Assembly (NCBI GenBank): GCA_947503835.1
Contig: CANNFM010000013.1
Coordinates: forward strand, 1 to 64,000
Reading direction: 5' to 3'
Length of the DNA: 64,000 nt
Origin: an uncultured Aquimarina sp.
GTDB lineage: Bacteria > Bacteroidota > Bacteroidia > Flavobacteriales > Flavobacteriaceae
This document shows positions 17,348 to 25,645 of the stretch, piece by piece (position 1 is the first letter of the stretch; every line of letters begins with the position of its first letter). The translations under genes were made by a program, and so were the position numbers. A model generated the notes under the pieces. It saw only the letters and a list, made by a program, of their open reading frames with translations. It was not told where the DNA came from and ran no database searches.

Positions 17348-19096
17348 TTAGTCAGTATTTACATTAAGAAGTATAGAAACTGTAGTTCCTTTGTCGGGTT
17401 CGCTTTGGATTTTAAATTCTCCTTTATTCTTTTTGATAAGATCCCGACTTAAACGCAGTCCTAGTTTGGTACTAGATGGGGATTGTCTTATTGGAGATGC
17501 TATTTTTTCTTTTCTTGGAGTATCCAAACAAAAACCAACACCATGATCAATGATTTGCAACTCGCAAATCGAATTTTGATTATGTACATTAATGAATATG
17601 GCTCCTTCTGGATGCGAAAACTTTATGGCATTATCGAGTATGTTTCTCAATACAATTTTTAAGGAATTAAGATCTGCATTTACAAAAATGGTATCATCTG
17701 CATGTTTTTTTAGGTAAACTTTTTTGTCCTCTATAACTGGGATATAGTCATACACTACTTGGTCAATGACAGAACTTAGATGAAGCTTTTCAATATTGAA
17801 AATCAGCTGGTTTTTATCCCCCAAAATCCAATGGAGTGTATTCTCTATTTGTAGTATTGTGTTTTTTGATATTTGATAACTTTCGGTCACCAGTTTTGAA
17901 TACTTTGTGTTACGTAAAGATGTAAATGTTTTACCATTTCGTATGTTTAATAGTTTTTTATTTAAAACATACATTGGTGTTTTTAGGTCGTGGGTTAATA
18001 ACGAAAAGAGCTTGTCTTTTGTAGTGTTTAGATCATTAAGATGTTCTTTTTGTTTTGAAATGATCCTATTTTGCCGAATTGTTTTATAGTATAGATAGCC
18101 CCCTGTAAGTAAGAGTACCAAAAAAATTATCGATATACCTATAAAAAGATCTTTTTTCCATTTCTCGGCATTCAGTTTTTCTTGCCTGGCAGCAATTCCA
18201 ATTTCTTTATCTTTTTTAGCAAGCTCCCAAATTTTTTCCTTATTCCAAATACTATCTTTTATTTTTTCATAGTCTTTTCTATAGATCAAAGATTTTGAAA
18301 ACGCTTTGTTATTTTCTTCTACTATAGCCAAGTTTAAATAGGCGTTTTGTAAAATGAGTAAATCATTAGCTTTTTTTGCATATTCAAGCCCTTTTTCAAA
18401 ATAGGTTAAGGCTATTTCATCTTTATATTGTACATAATATAAATTGGCGATATCCAGACTAGAACGGGCTAACCCCAATGTGTCTTTGGCTTTTTCATTT
18501 AATTCATAGCTTATATATAAGTTTTCTTCGGCTTTAGAATAATTTTTTATATGCAAATAACACAACCCCAAGTTATGGAATACAGCACTACTGTTTTCAG
18601 AATCGTTATCGGCATAATTCATTTTCCAATCTTCAAGAATAGTGATCCCTTTTTGATAGTCTTTTTTTTCTAAATAGATTCTTCCTAAAATGGCATAAAT
18701 ATTTATAATATATGGGCTATCTACCTCTTTTCCATATTCAATAGCTGTAGTTAGATTTTTAATAGCATCGTCAAAGAGTAATTTATCATTTAAGATACGT
18801 CCTTTTATGACATATAATAGGTATACTATACTAGGGTCTTTTATTTCATTCTCTTCAATTAGTCGTGATACATAAACATAAGAGGAGTCGGTTTTTCCTT
18901 CTTCAAAAAGGAGATGAGACTTATGAAATTTCTCATGCTTTTTTTTATTAAGAAAACGCTTGTCTTTTTTGCAGATAGGGCATATAGATAACACTTCTTC
19001 ATCAAAAGCTATAATGTTTTTATCATTGTTTTGTGAAATACCATGATAAGCTATAAGAAAAAGGATTAGAGTGATAATGCATTTTGATGCGCTCAA
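17348..19096 (-). CDS. TPR-containing membrane sensor histidine kinase
   Basis: The 582-aa protein begins with a signal peptide (SKCIITLILFLIAYHGISQ). TPR-like helical repeats follow at about 60-290 in the presumed periplasm, then one transmembrane helix (LFIGISIIFLVLLLTGGYLY, about residues 305-325). A short coiled coil leads to the H-box L-L-T-H-D-L-K-T-P. The catalytic ATPase domain has N-box D-N-A-I-K-F-S-H, G1 D-H-G-V-G-F and G2 G-L-R-L-S. A C-P-I-C-K-K-D-K motif near residue 37 could bind metal. It is translationally close to the LytTR regulator and is its probable partner. The stimulus is unknown. Confidence 0.92.
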   Translation of the reverse strand: MSASKCIITLILFLIAYHGISQNNDKNIIAFDEEVLSICPICKKDKRFLNKKKHEKFHKSHLLFEEGKTDSSYVYVSRLIEENEIKDPSIVYLLYVIKGRILNDKLLFDDAIKNLTTAIEYGKEVDSPYIINIYAILGRIYLEKKDYQKGITILEDWKMNYADNDSENSSAVFHNLGLCYLHIKNYSKAEENLYISYELNEKAKDTLGLARSSLDIANLYYVQYKDEIALTYFEKGLEYAKKANDLLILQNAYLNLAIVEENNKAFSKSLIYRKDYEKIKDSIWNKEKIWELAKKDKEIGIAARQEKLNAEKWKKDLFIGISIIFLVLLLTGGYLYYKTIRQNRIISKQKEHLNDLNTTKDKLFSLLTHDLKTPMYVLNKKLLNIRNGKTFTSLRNTKYSKLVTESYQISKNTILQIENTLHWILGDKNQLIFNIEKLHLSSVIDQVVYDYIPVIEDKKVYLKKHADDTIFVNADLNSLKIVLRNILDNAIKFSHPEGAIFINVHNQNSICELQIIDHGVGFCLDTPRKEKIASPIRQSPSSTKLGLRLSRDLIKKNKGEFKIQSEPDKGTTVSILLNVNTD

Positions 19097-19151
19097 TAGT
19101 ATTGTTTTAGTAATTAGTTTTTTTATGAATATTCTCTTACTAAAAAGACGT

Positions 19152-19586
19152 TTATGTAGGATTTGCAGATGTAGTTACAGTTCCTCTACTAGTTTCTGGG
19201 TCCTGGGTGATATTATTATATAAAACAAAAATACATTCATCAGATGAGTCTTTTTTCGAATTTAAATATGACGTTGTAAATAGATATAAGTCATAACTAG
19301 AATTACTATCGATAGGACAGTATGTTTCAATAGTTATAGTTCGAGCCAATATGTTCCCTAAAAGTGTATTTACTGATTGCTTTTCTGAAGTAATGTAGAT
19401 TTTAAATGACTTTTCATTCTTTTTTTTTACAGGAATATAAGCTAATATTTGTATATCATATGAAAGACTATTTTTATCTTCATTTTTATCTTCACTTTTA
19501 GTGAAAGTTACAAAAGGCTCAAGAATATTAGGTCGATCTAATCCATGGCTAATTAACTTTCCGGGTATTTCATAATTATCAATCAT
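19152..19586 (-). CDS. Unknown 144-aa protein next to the two-component system
   Basis: A 144-aa protein without signal peptide or membrane span. Predicted beta strands dominate (Y-D-I-Q-I-L-A-Y-I-P-V, F-K-I-Y-I-T-S, Y-D-L-Y-L-F-T-T-S-Y), ending in a Thr/Ser-rich tail. I recognise no family. It lies upstream of the histidine kinase on the same strand and diverges from the 493-aa gene at 19797. Its upstream region does not carry a clear shared leader. Confidence 0.6.
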   Translation of the reverse strand: MIDNYEIPGKLISHGLDRPNILEPFVTFTKSEDKNEDKNSLSYDIQILAYIPVKKKNEKSFKIYITSEKQSVNTLLGNILARTITIETYCPIDSNSSYDLYLFTTSYLNSKKDSSDECIFVLYNNITQDPETSRGTVTTSANPT

Positions 19587-19737
19587 ATTCTATTAAGGTT
19601 TTTATTTAGGTTAGGTTTATTTATGTAATAATGCTTGTATACCGGTCGTGTTCTCCAAGTTACCGATTATCCCTTAAAAGTTACCGTTCGATGTATTTTT
19701 TTTAACATACGGTGTTATAAGATAGATCTTTATAAAA

Positions 19738-19796
19738 CAAAACAAGCGGAATCCGAAAAGCTATTAAGAGTAGGAAAAACTAAAAAATTTAAAGAT
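19738..19796 (+). promoter_or_regulatory. Shared 5' leader, copy 4, opposite strand (493-aa gene)
   Basis: The plus strand reads GCGGAATCCGAAAAG, CTATTAAGAGTAGGAAAAAC and AAAGATATG. This matches the minus-strand leaders of the genes starting at 15543, 15823 and 16326, with a 4-5 nt deletion in the middle. It decides the start of the gene at 19797. Confidence 0.6.
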
Positions 19797-21278
19797 ATGC
19801 CGTCATCAATTCCATACGATCCCTCATTAGTTTTGGGGAATTTAGTAAGCCAGGACAGGCTAGACAATTTAACAAAAATAAGTGAATTTCAATCTGTACC
19901 AGATGCAGCAGAAGACACTTTGAACTCGTACATAGCTATGAAAAGAAGCATAGATATGACTGTGCAAGAACTTATTAATATGCAGATAGACGCTACAGAT
20001 CTTATAAAAGAAAGTCAAACAGTTGGCGAGAGCGTACAAGAATCTGCTATAGCCTATGCAAAAGCAAAACTAGATGCAGAAAAAAGTATTAGACCTTTAA
20101 AAGGGAAGATTCAAGGGGTTCATGATGATATTGAAAGCCCTATTGATTATAACAGAACCGGCATAAAGAAAATGCCACTATCTGCAGATTCATTAAAAAT
20201 GAATGTACAATATTTTGCTGTAGACCAAAATGAAGAAGGTTCTAATACACATGCAGCTACTATTAAGTCTTTTGTGAGCGGTGAAGTGGATTTTTTCGGT
20301 GATTCATTTAAATCACAAGCTACGGCTTCAGTACAATCACAAGTTAATAGTCAAACATCAAAACATGATATAGCAGGAACACTGGTAATCAGTATTTCAT
20401 GTACGCATAAAGACGCTATGCTTTTGGCTCCATTCATTTTAGATGTAGATAAAGCTATTCGTGTTTGGAATCGTGTTTTTCCAGACGATGCAGATAAAAT
20501 TAAAACAGATAGTATTTCGAATGTTTCAAAAATTGCCAAAGAGGCAGATACTGCCAAGGAGAAATCTTTAACACTATTGTCTGGCTCTACCTATGGCTCT
20601 TCTTTTATAGGGATGGTACATATCTTAAACTCTACATCTACAAAAAGTAGCGAAGCTATGTATTCATTAGCAAGTAGTATGCAAGGACAGTTTGAAGTGG
20701 GAGGATGGTTTGCAAGTGCTAAAGGAGGGTTTGGAGTCGATAGTAGTTTTTCTAATGATGTGAAAAATCTATTGAGTACTCAAAATATTTCATCTCACTG
20801 CACATTAGTTGCCATGGGTTCGATTCCTTCAATCAAATCGAATCAAGTACAATTAGGGGTAAAAGGTTTTGCAGATGATGATGGTGCTAAATCAATGGCT
20901 GCACTGCAAAAAATTCAAAATGCTACAGCTACAGATCAAGAATCTGTTAGCCAGGCGGCATCTGCGGCAAGAACAGGTAGCCAAATGATAGCACTTCAAA
21001 CGGCAAAAGTAGAGTCTGCTCTTAGTGCACTTGCTAAGATAGATGACGGAAATAATAAAATGTTGGATATCAATTCTATGATGGATGCTATGGATGATTA
21101 CATTCAAAAATGTATAGCGGGCAATATTGGTATACCCATTAACTATTATCTAAAACCAATTACAAAATCACAATTAGCACAAATGTGGATGGCAAAATAT
21201 TACCCTAATAAATACCTCTCTATTTCTGGAGATGATTCTGGCAACAAGGAGGATACTACAAATGGGAATAATGAATAA
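19797..21278 (+). CDS. Unknown 493-aa protein, paralogue of the 475-aa protein (possible pore-former)
   Basis: I choose ATG 19797 (M-P-S-S-I-P-Y-D) rather than the first ATG at 19635. The paralogue starts M-A-T-S-I-P-Y-D, and the shared leader ends exactly there. The N-terminal third is alpha-helical. The middle has S-P-L/I-D-Y, then G-T-L-V-I-S-I-S-C-T-H-K, then Y-G-S-S-F-I-G-M-V-H-I-L, G-G-W and G-G-F-G-V-D-S-S. The C-terminus ends with P-I-N-Y-Y-L-K-P-I-T and an M-W-M-A-K-Y-Y-P motif. There is no signal peptide. The order of glycine-rich hairpin motifs loosely recalls MACPF/SNTX-type pore-forming domains, but the MACPF signature is not present, so this is a weak inference. Confidence 0.75.
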   Translation: MPSSIPYDPSLVLGNLVSQDRLDNLTKISEFQSVPDAAEDTLNSYIAMKRSIDMTVQELINMQIDATDLIKESQTVGESVQESAIAYAKAKLDAEKSIRPLKGKIQGVHDDIESPIDYNRTGIKKMPLSADSLKMNVQYFAVDQNEEGSNTHAATIKSFVSGEVDFFGDSFKSQATASVQSQVNSQTSKHDIAGTLVISISCTHKDAMLLAPFILDVDKAIRVWNRVFPDDADKIKTDSISNVSKIAKEADTAKEKSLTLLSGSTYGSSFIGMVHILNSTSTKSSEAMYSLASSMQGQFEVGGWFASAKGGFGVDSSFSNDVKNLLSTQNISSHCTLVAMGSIPSIKSNQVQLGVKGFADDDGAKSMAALQKIQNATATDQESVSQAASAARTGSQMIALQTAKVESALSALAKIDDGNNKMLDINSMMDAMDDYIQKCIAGNIGIPINYYLKPITKSQLAQMWMAKYYPNKYLSISGDDSGNKEDTTNGNNE

Positions 21279-21296
21279 ATAATCTTTAAAAATTGG

Positions 21297-21339
21297 AAGG
21301 CGAAGGTCTGAACGAGTAATCAAATTAAAATTAAATATC
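21297..21339 (+). promoter_or_regulatory. Shared 5' leader, diverged copy 5 (interrupted gene)
   Basis: AAGGCGAAGGTCTGAACGAG followed by TAATCAAATTAAAATTAAATATC ends at the ATG. The last 28 bases match the glycosyltransferase leader (GAGTAAGAAAATTAATATTAGATATC type), and the gene start M-K-E-D is shared too. The upstream half has largely diverged. Confidence 0.4.
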
Positions 21340-21957
21340 ATGAAAGAAGATAAAACAATAGAGAAGGGAATACCAAAAGAAAAAGCAGGCAAATTTAGAG
21401 GATATACTTTGGGAAGAGATGAACCTACTTTATATTTTGAAAAAGGACGATATACTCAAGAGTATCCAGAGGATGCTAATATAGGATGGCATCCCAATAG
21501 CCAACATTATAGAGGTTCAAATATTAACAAAGACGCATATGATCTAATTATGAGTATTCCAGTCGAAAGCCCACCTAGTATTGAGGAAGTTGAATTTATC
21601 AATAAATTTTTAAAGGGAGATTATGATTCAGATGCAGCTGATGCTAAATTTTTTGAATGCCAGTCTAAAGATGGAAAAGTATGGAGCGCACATCCATCCA
21701 GTTCAAAGCTTATTAAAACAACTGATCTATTATTTGATGAGACCTATGATGATACTTATGTAGATACTGTTCTTGAAAACGGTGTTCTTGCGCCAAATGA
21801 ATGTCGTTAAGGTCATTATCGAGCAGATCCTGTAATTGTTGATTTCTCTACATCTAACCATGTTAGACTTCCTATTGGTAAGAATTTATATAAACCAAAA
21901 GAAGAGAGAAATCAACAATTAGATAAAACAAAATTAAAAAATATCAAGAATAATTAA
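21340..21957 (+). pseudogene. Leader-sharing gene interrupted by an in-frame TAA (about 205 codons)
   Basis: The frame starts MKEDKTIEKGIPKEKAGKF and reaches a TAA at 21808-21810 after 156 codons (..L-A-P-N-E-C-R). Directly after this stop the same frame continues for 48 more codons (G-H-Y-R-A-D-P-V-I-V-D-F-S-T-S-N-H-V-R, ending N-I-K-N-N) to a TAA at 21955-21957, only 12 bp before the next gene. The continuation has normal coding composition, so a nonsense mutation or sequencing error is more likely than chance. I do not recognise a family. A domain with R-G-Y-T-L-G-R-D-E and many acidic residues is seen. Confidence 0.65.
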
Positions 21958-21969
21958 AATCTGTATACT

Positions 21970-23397
21970 ATGGCAACTTCTATTCCTTACGATCATCCTT
22001 CCTTAGTTTTAGGAAACATTGTAGATACTAGGGTTCTTGGTTTTTTGCATACTATAGCTGGACTGCAAAATAAGATTGATGCATCTCATGATAAGCTAAA
22101 CTCTCATATAGCCTTAAAAAGAAGTCTTACAATGACGATAAGCGAATTAATGAGCTTGGAGGTGGATACTACTGCGATAAACGAAAAAATAAATGAGATC
22201 GATACTTCTATTACTAAAGCTGCTCAAAATTATTTGGATACTCGGTTAAAGGGTGAAGACGATATCTTAAATATGAGAGAACAAATGTCTCAGTTAGAGG
22301 TCGAAGAAACAATGGAAAGCCCATTGGATTATAGTAGTGCCAAAGTAAAAAACCTTCCGCTATCCTCAGAATCGTTGAAACTAGATGCGCAATACTTTTC
22401 TTATGAGCAAAATAAGGATGCGCTATCCAATATTGAAAATTACGTTAGAGAAAGTACCGGTGATTTAGGCTCAAAATCAACCAAATTAGCAAAAGCAGCA
22501 TCTGCACAGGTATATCAGCAACAAAAAAGTCATAATCTTTCTGGAACACTAGTTATTACCGCAAGTTGTACACATAAAAATGTAGCCATCATAGAGCCTT
22601 TTAACATAGATGTTGATAAGGCAATTGATTTATGGAATAGTAGTAAAACAAAAAAAATTAATACGAATATCCAAAGTATGATGGTTCTTGAGTCACAAAC
22701 TACTACCAAAGACCAAGAATCTATAAGTGTTATTTCTGGAGCGGCATATGGTTCTAGTTTTGTAGGTATGGTGCATGTTTTAAGTAGTGAAACAGCTGCT
22801 ATTAATCCATCAGAAGAGGTAATGAAAAACTTACAAGAAAAAATTAAACTTGGTGGTTGGATCGAAAACATGACCGGAGGGTTTGGGGTAGAAAGTTCAG
22901 TTTTAGAAGATATAAAGAGAGTATTGAATACACATAATATAAACTCGCACATTAGTCTTATAGTTATGGGAGCAGTACCTTCGATAGCTTCAAATAACCT
23001 AATGTCTGGTTTTAAAGAACTAGCAAAACCCAATGATTCAAAACAGTTTGACACATCGTATTCTACACAAAATCGTGTAACCAAAGAAACGAGCTCCAAA
23101 GCACTAACAAAATATAGGAGACAATCTCAAAGAGAAAACAAAAAGGATGAGAACTTAATACATACACTAGGATCATTAGATAGCAAAACTAATATGGTTA
23201 TGGATATTAATTCTTTAATGACAGCATTTAATAACTACTTGAATGCTATACAAGAAAAAGAAATAATAGTAGGTACTCCAATACATTTTTATCTTAAAAA
23301 AATCACAGCCCAACAGGTTGCTAGATTATGGATAGCTAAGCATTATCCTAAGGGGGAGAATGATATTAAAACTGTTAGTAAAGACAAGCCTAAGTAG
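21970..23397 (+). CDS. Unknown 475-aa protein, paralogue of the 493-aa protein
   Basis: It aligns with the 493-aa protein over its whole length: S-I-P-Y-D-H-P-S-L-V-L-G-N-I-V at the start, E-S-P-L-D-Y, G-T-L-V-I-T-A-S-C-T-H-K-N, Y-G-S-S-F-V-G-M-V-H-V-L, G-G-W, G-G-F-G-V-E-S-S, V-M-G-A-V-P-S-I and A-R-L-W-I-A-K-H-Y-P near the end. Coiled-coil-like helices occupy about residues 20-110. There is no signal peptide or membrane span. Two diverged paralogues side by side are consistent with a two-component assembly, but also with simple duplication. Function is unknown. Confidence 0.8.
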   Translation: MATSIPYDHPSLVLGNIVDTRVLGFLHTIAGLQNKIDASHDKLNSHIALKRSLTMTISELMSLEVDTTAINEKINEIDTSITKAAQNYLDTRLKGEDDILNMREQMSQLEVEETMESPLDYSSAKVKNLPLSSESLKLDAQYFSYEQNKDALSNIENYVRESTGDLGSKSTKLAKAASAQVYQQQKSHNLSGTLVITASCTHKNVAIIEPFNIDVDKAIDLWNSSKTKKINTNIQSMMVLESQTTTKDQESISVISGAAYGSSFVGMVHVLSSETAAINPSEEVMKNLQEKIKLGGWIENMTGGFGVESSVLEDIKRVLNTHNINSHISLIVMGAVPSIASNNLMSGFKELAKPNDSKQFDTSYSTQNRVTKETSSKALTKYRRQSQRENKKDENLIHTLGSLDSKTNMVMDINSLMTAFNNYLNAIQEKEIIVGTPIHFYLKKITAQQVARLWIAKHYPKGENDIKTVSKDKPK

Positions 23398-23444
23398 TCA
23401 TTTTTAAAATGACAATGATTTAAATAATTTAAGAGAATAAGAAC

Positions 23445-24857
23445 ATGAAATCTATCAATACAAAAGAAAAAGCTCTTATTAACACCATGATTTCGATGGT
23501 GTCAAAGGGTAGTGTCTCCTTACAGGAACTGCTTGAAAAGATGTTTTTTCATGAAAATGAAGGTAGAGCACTGATCATTCAGACCGTTGATCATTATTCG
23601 GTATTTTATTTAAAGAATAATTTGTTTGATGATGCAGAATTAAAGAAAGAACAGTTAGTAGATTTTTTAGAATTAATGTCTTTATTAAACTACCTGGCTA
23701 CCAATAATTATCTCTATTTTTTGCCAAAGGATCACAATAAGGGAGATAAAATGTATTTTATTCAAGATGCATTTAATAATCCTGAGGCTGGTGATGGACC
23801 TATAATTTTGAATACTAAAGGGGACTACACATTACATCCAACGAGTATTTCAGATAAAAATGATGATATCATATACAAAGGCATATTTCTTGACAACGAT
23901 ACCAGTATTTTTTTAGAAACGCATGCTAAAGAGGTTTTATTTCTTACTGAACAACTCAAAGGTTTATTAGTAGATGTAGCTCCTAAAAAGGAATCAAGAA
24001 CAAAATTTCATCAAAAATGGTGGCGATGGTCAATTATTTTAAATATCATTACTATGCTAAAGGTTGGAGCCGCGATATTTTTTTTCTGGAATGAATTGCA
24101 AAACTATAACCCAGATTTAAGTGCAATAGAAGCATATAATACAGAAATCAGCACTAAAATTGATTCCATTAAGGCTAAATTAGATAATGTTATTAATGAA
24201 AATACAGAAAAAAAGACGGTCGAGAAAGAATCTGAAAAGACAGTTTTTTATGGGATGGATATTTCTCATTATAATAAAGCTGTTGTAGATGAAATAAAAT
24301 CTTTTGACAGTATATCATTTGTAATATGCAAAGCTACTGAAGGTCTACATTTTAGAGATTCTTATTTTGATTATAATTGGAAAACATTAAAAGAAAAATC
24401 AATTATTAGAGGAGCTTATCACTTCTATCATATTAATTCTAATCCAATACAGCAAGCAAAGCATTATATTTCTGTAGTAAAAGAGTGGGAGGATACAGAT
24501 ATTACTCCAATTGTTGATATTGAAGGCCAAAGCTTGCCTTCAAATAAAAAAAGTATCAATAAAGAAAAACTACAAAAAAACCTTTTAAAATTTCTAGATT
24601 ATATAGAAAACAAAACTAAAAGAAAGCCTATGATTTACGTTAGTACAAGTTTTGCAGACAGATATTTACAAAAAAAAGAGTTTTCAGAATACCCTTTATG
24701 GATAGCCGATTATGATAGTGAAAAGGCTCCCCATCTTCCAAAGATCTGGAAAAAAGCTGGGTTTAAAATTTGGCAAAAAAGTAATAACTATCATTTTAAA
24801 TCAACTAGAGATGATTTGGATGTTTTCTATGGGAAATTGACAGATATTTATAAATGA
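23445..24857 (+). CDS. Membrane-anchored GH25 lysozyme-like muramidase
   Basis: The 470-aa protein has three parts. An N-terminal domain of about 190 residues without signal peptide resembles a helical regulatory domain. A single transmembrane helix follows (W-S-I-I-L-N-I-I-T-M-L-K-V-G-A-A-I-F-F-F, about 195-215). A C-terminal glycoside hydrolase family 25 domain spans about 268-470: F-Y-G-M-D-I-S-H-Y, C-K-A-T-E-G, G-A-Y-H-F-Y-H, the catalytic D-I-E in P-I-V-D-I-E-G near residue 360, and L-W-I-A-D-Y. By the usual topology the muramidase faces the periplasm and the N-domain the cytoplasm. It cleaves peptidoglycan; whether for lysis, release or remodelling is unknown. It is the last gene before att-like repeat 2. 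Confidence 0.88.
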   Translation: MKSINTKEKALINTMISMVSKGSVSLQELLEKMFFHENEGRALIIQTVDHYSVFYLKNNLFDDAELKKEQLVDFLELMSLLNYLATNNYLYFLPKDHNKGDKMYFIQDAFNNPEAGDGPIILNTKGDYTLHPTSISDKNDDIIYKGIFLDNDTSIFLETHAKEVLFLTEQLKGLLVDVAPKKESRTKFHQKWWRWSIILNIITMLKVGAAIFFFWNELQNYNPDLSAIEAYNTEISTKIDSIKAKLDNVINENTEKKTVEKESEKTVFYGMDISHYNKAVVDEIKSFDSISFVICKATEGLHFRDSYFDYNWKTLKEKSIIRGAYHFYHINSNPIQQAKHYISVVKEWEDTDITPIVDIEGQSLPSNKKSINKEKLQKNLLKFLDYIENKTKRKPMIYVSTSFADRYLQKKEFSEYPLWIADYDSEKAPHLPKIWKKAGFKIWQKSNNYHFKSTRDDLDVFYGKLTDIYK

Positions 24858-24910
24858 AATATTCTTATTCTCTAGAATAATATGGATTGAAGCTCCTAAA
24901 AGTGTTTAAA

Positions 24911-25036
24911 ATAGATACAAGGCAAGAAAATCTACTTCCCGATACAATATGTAACAAATCCTTGTAAATAAAGAGATAGGAGAGTAGAAGGTGTACTCGT
25001 GGTGAGAGCTTTTGTTTGCTTTTGGTGGGATGTTGT
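24911..25036. repeat. att-like repeat 2: copy of the mnmE 3' end
   Basis: The core TTCCCGATACA is at 24936-24946 within AAGGCAAGAAAATCTACTTCCC. On the minus strand it reads TGT ATC GGG AAG TAG (C-I-G-K-stop). The right arm CAATATGTAACAAATCCTTG, with TTTGTTTGCTTTTGGTGGGA further on, matches repeats 1 and 3. It separates segment C from segment B. Confidence 0.75.
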
Positions 25037-25039
25037 TTG

Positions 25040-25645
25040 CTATTTTAGTGGATTTATCTTTAAAAACTTATGCTTTTCATATAATTCTTTTGCTTTGATT
25101 CTGTCTCGTTCTTCCATAACATCTCCAAACTCGCAATAGTTTGATACTAATTTGGCATCTTTCCTACTTAGTCCAATAGATAAGTATTTTCTGTAAATAT
25201 ATGCTCCAGGGCAAATACAACCTTCAACACCCCAATCTTCATCTGTAAGTTTACAATCAAAGAAGTGTTTTTTTGGAGAGGTACTTTTTTCCGCTTCAGA
25301 AAATATTTTATCAATAATACTTTCTTTTTTGCCATTATCACTCTCGGGTTTTGGAGAAAGTATTTCTTGTAATTCGTTTTCTTCCTTTTCTAATAAATCC
25401 AGAATTTGTCTATAGGCAATTTTTTGCGAAACTAAATAACCAATAGGGTGGCTTAATCCGGTAGCCACATCTAGAATATTTTTAATACCGTATTCTATGT
25501 TTCCCGAAAGTGAGTATTCATCAGCTGGAGTTTGAAGTACTTTATCTAAACGCTTTTGATAATCCTTAATTTCTTTATCCAAATCAAAACTAGATAGTTT
25601 ATGTTCAATTACTTTTTTAAGAAGTGTTAGTTTATCTGAATTCAT
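25040..25645 (-). CDS. Unknown 201-aa protein linked to the AbiE-like genes
   Basis: A mostly helical, charged 201-aa protein with a conserved-looking C-terminal part containing F-F-D-C-K-L-T-D-E-D-W-G-V-E-G-C-I-C-P-G and S-N-Y-C-E-F-G-D. The cysteines could bind metal. It overlaps the stop of the nucleotidyltransferase gene by 4 bp, so the two are translationally coupled. No family was recognised. It may be a third component of the toxin-antitoxin-like unit. Confidence 0.7.
   Translation of the reverse strand: MNSDKLTLLKKVIEHKLSSFDLDKEIKDYQKRLDKVLQTPADEYSLSGNIEYGIKNILDVATGLSHPIGYLVSQKIAYRQILDLLEKEENELQEILSPKPESDNGKKESIIDKIFSEAEKSTSPKKHFFDCKLTDEDWGVEGCICPGAYIYRKYLSIGLSRKDAKLVSNYCEFGDVMEERDRIKAKELYEKHKFLKINPLK

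Larger units (their letters stand above)
13602..24946. mobile_element. Island segment C: integrase-less element between att-like repeats 1 and 2
   Basis: About 11.3 kb bounded by copies of the mnmE 3' end. Cargo: a GNAT protein, a TcdB-like glycosyltransferase, small unknowns, a two-component system, two paralogous proteins of about 480 aa, an interrupted gene and a GH25 lysozyme. No recombinase is present, so movement would need the integrase of segment A in trans or is no longer possible. The boundaries are seen in the sequence; mobility is inferred. Confidence 0.6.

Noticed and set aside
19635..19796. N-terminal extension of 54 residues on the 493-aa protein
   Set aside because: The paralogue lacks it, and the shared leader with its ATG-proximal ATATG lies inside it; the stretch is non-coding leader.
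22530..23099. 189-codon minus-strand frame inside the 475-aa gene
   Set aside because: It is the antisense of a well-supported gene with a paralogue conserved in the plus-strand frame.
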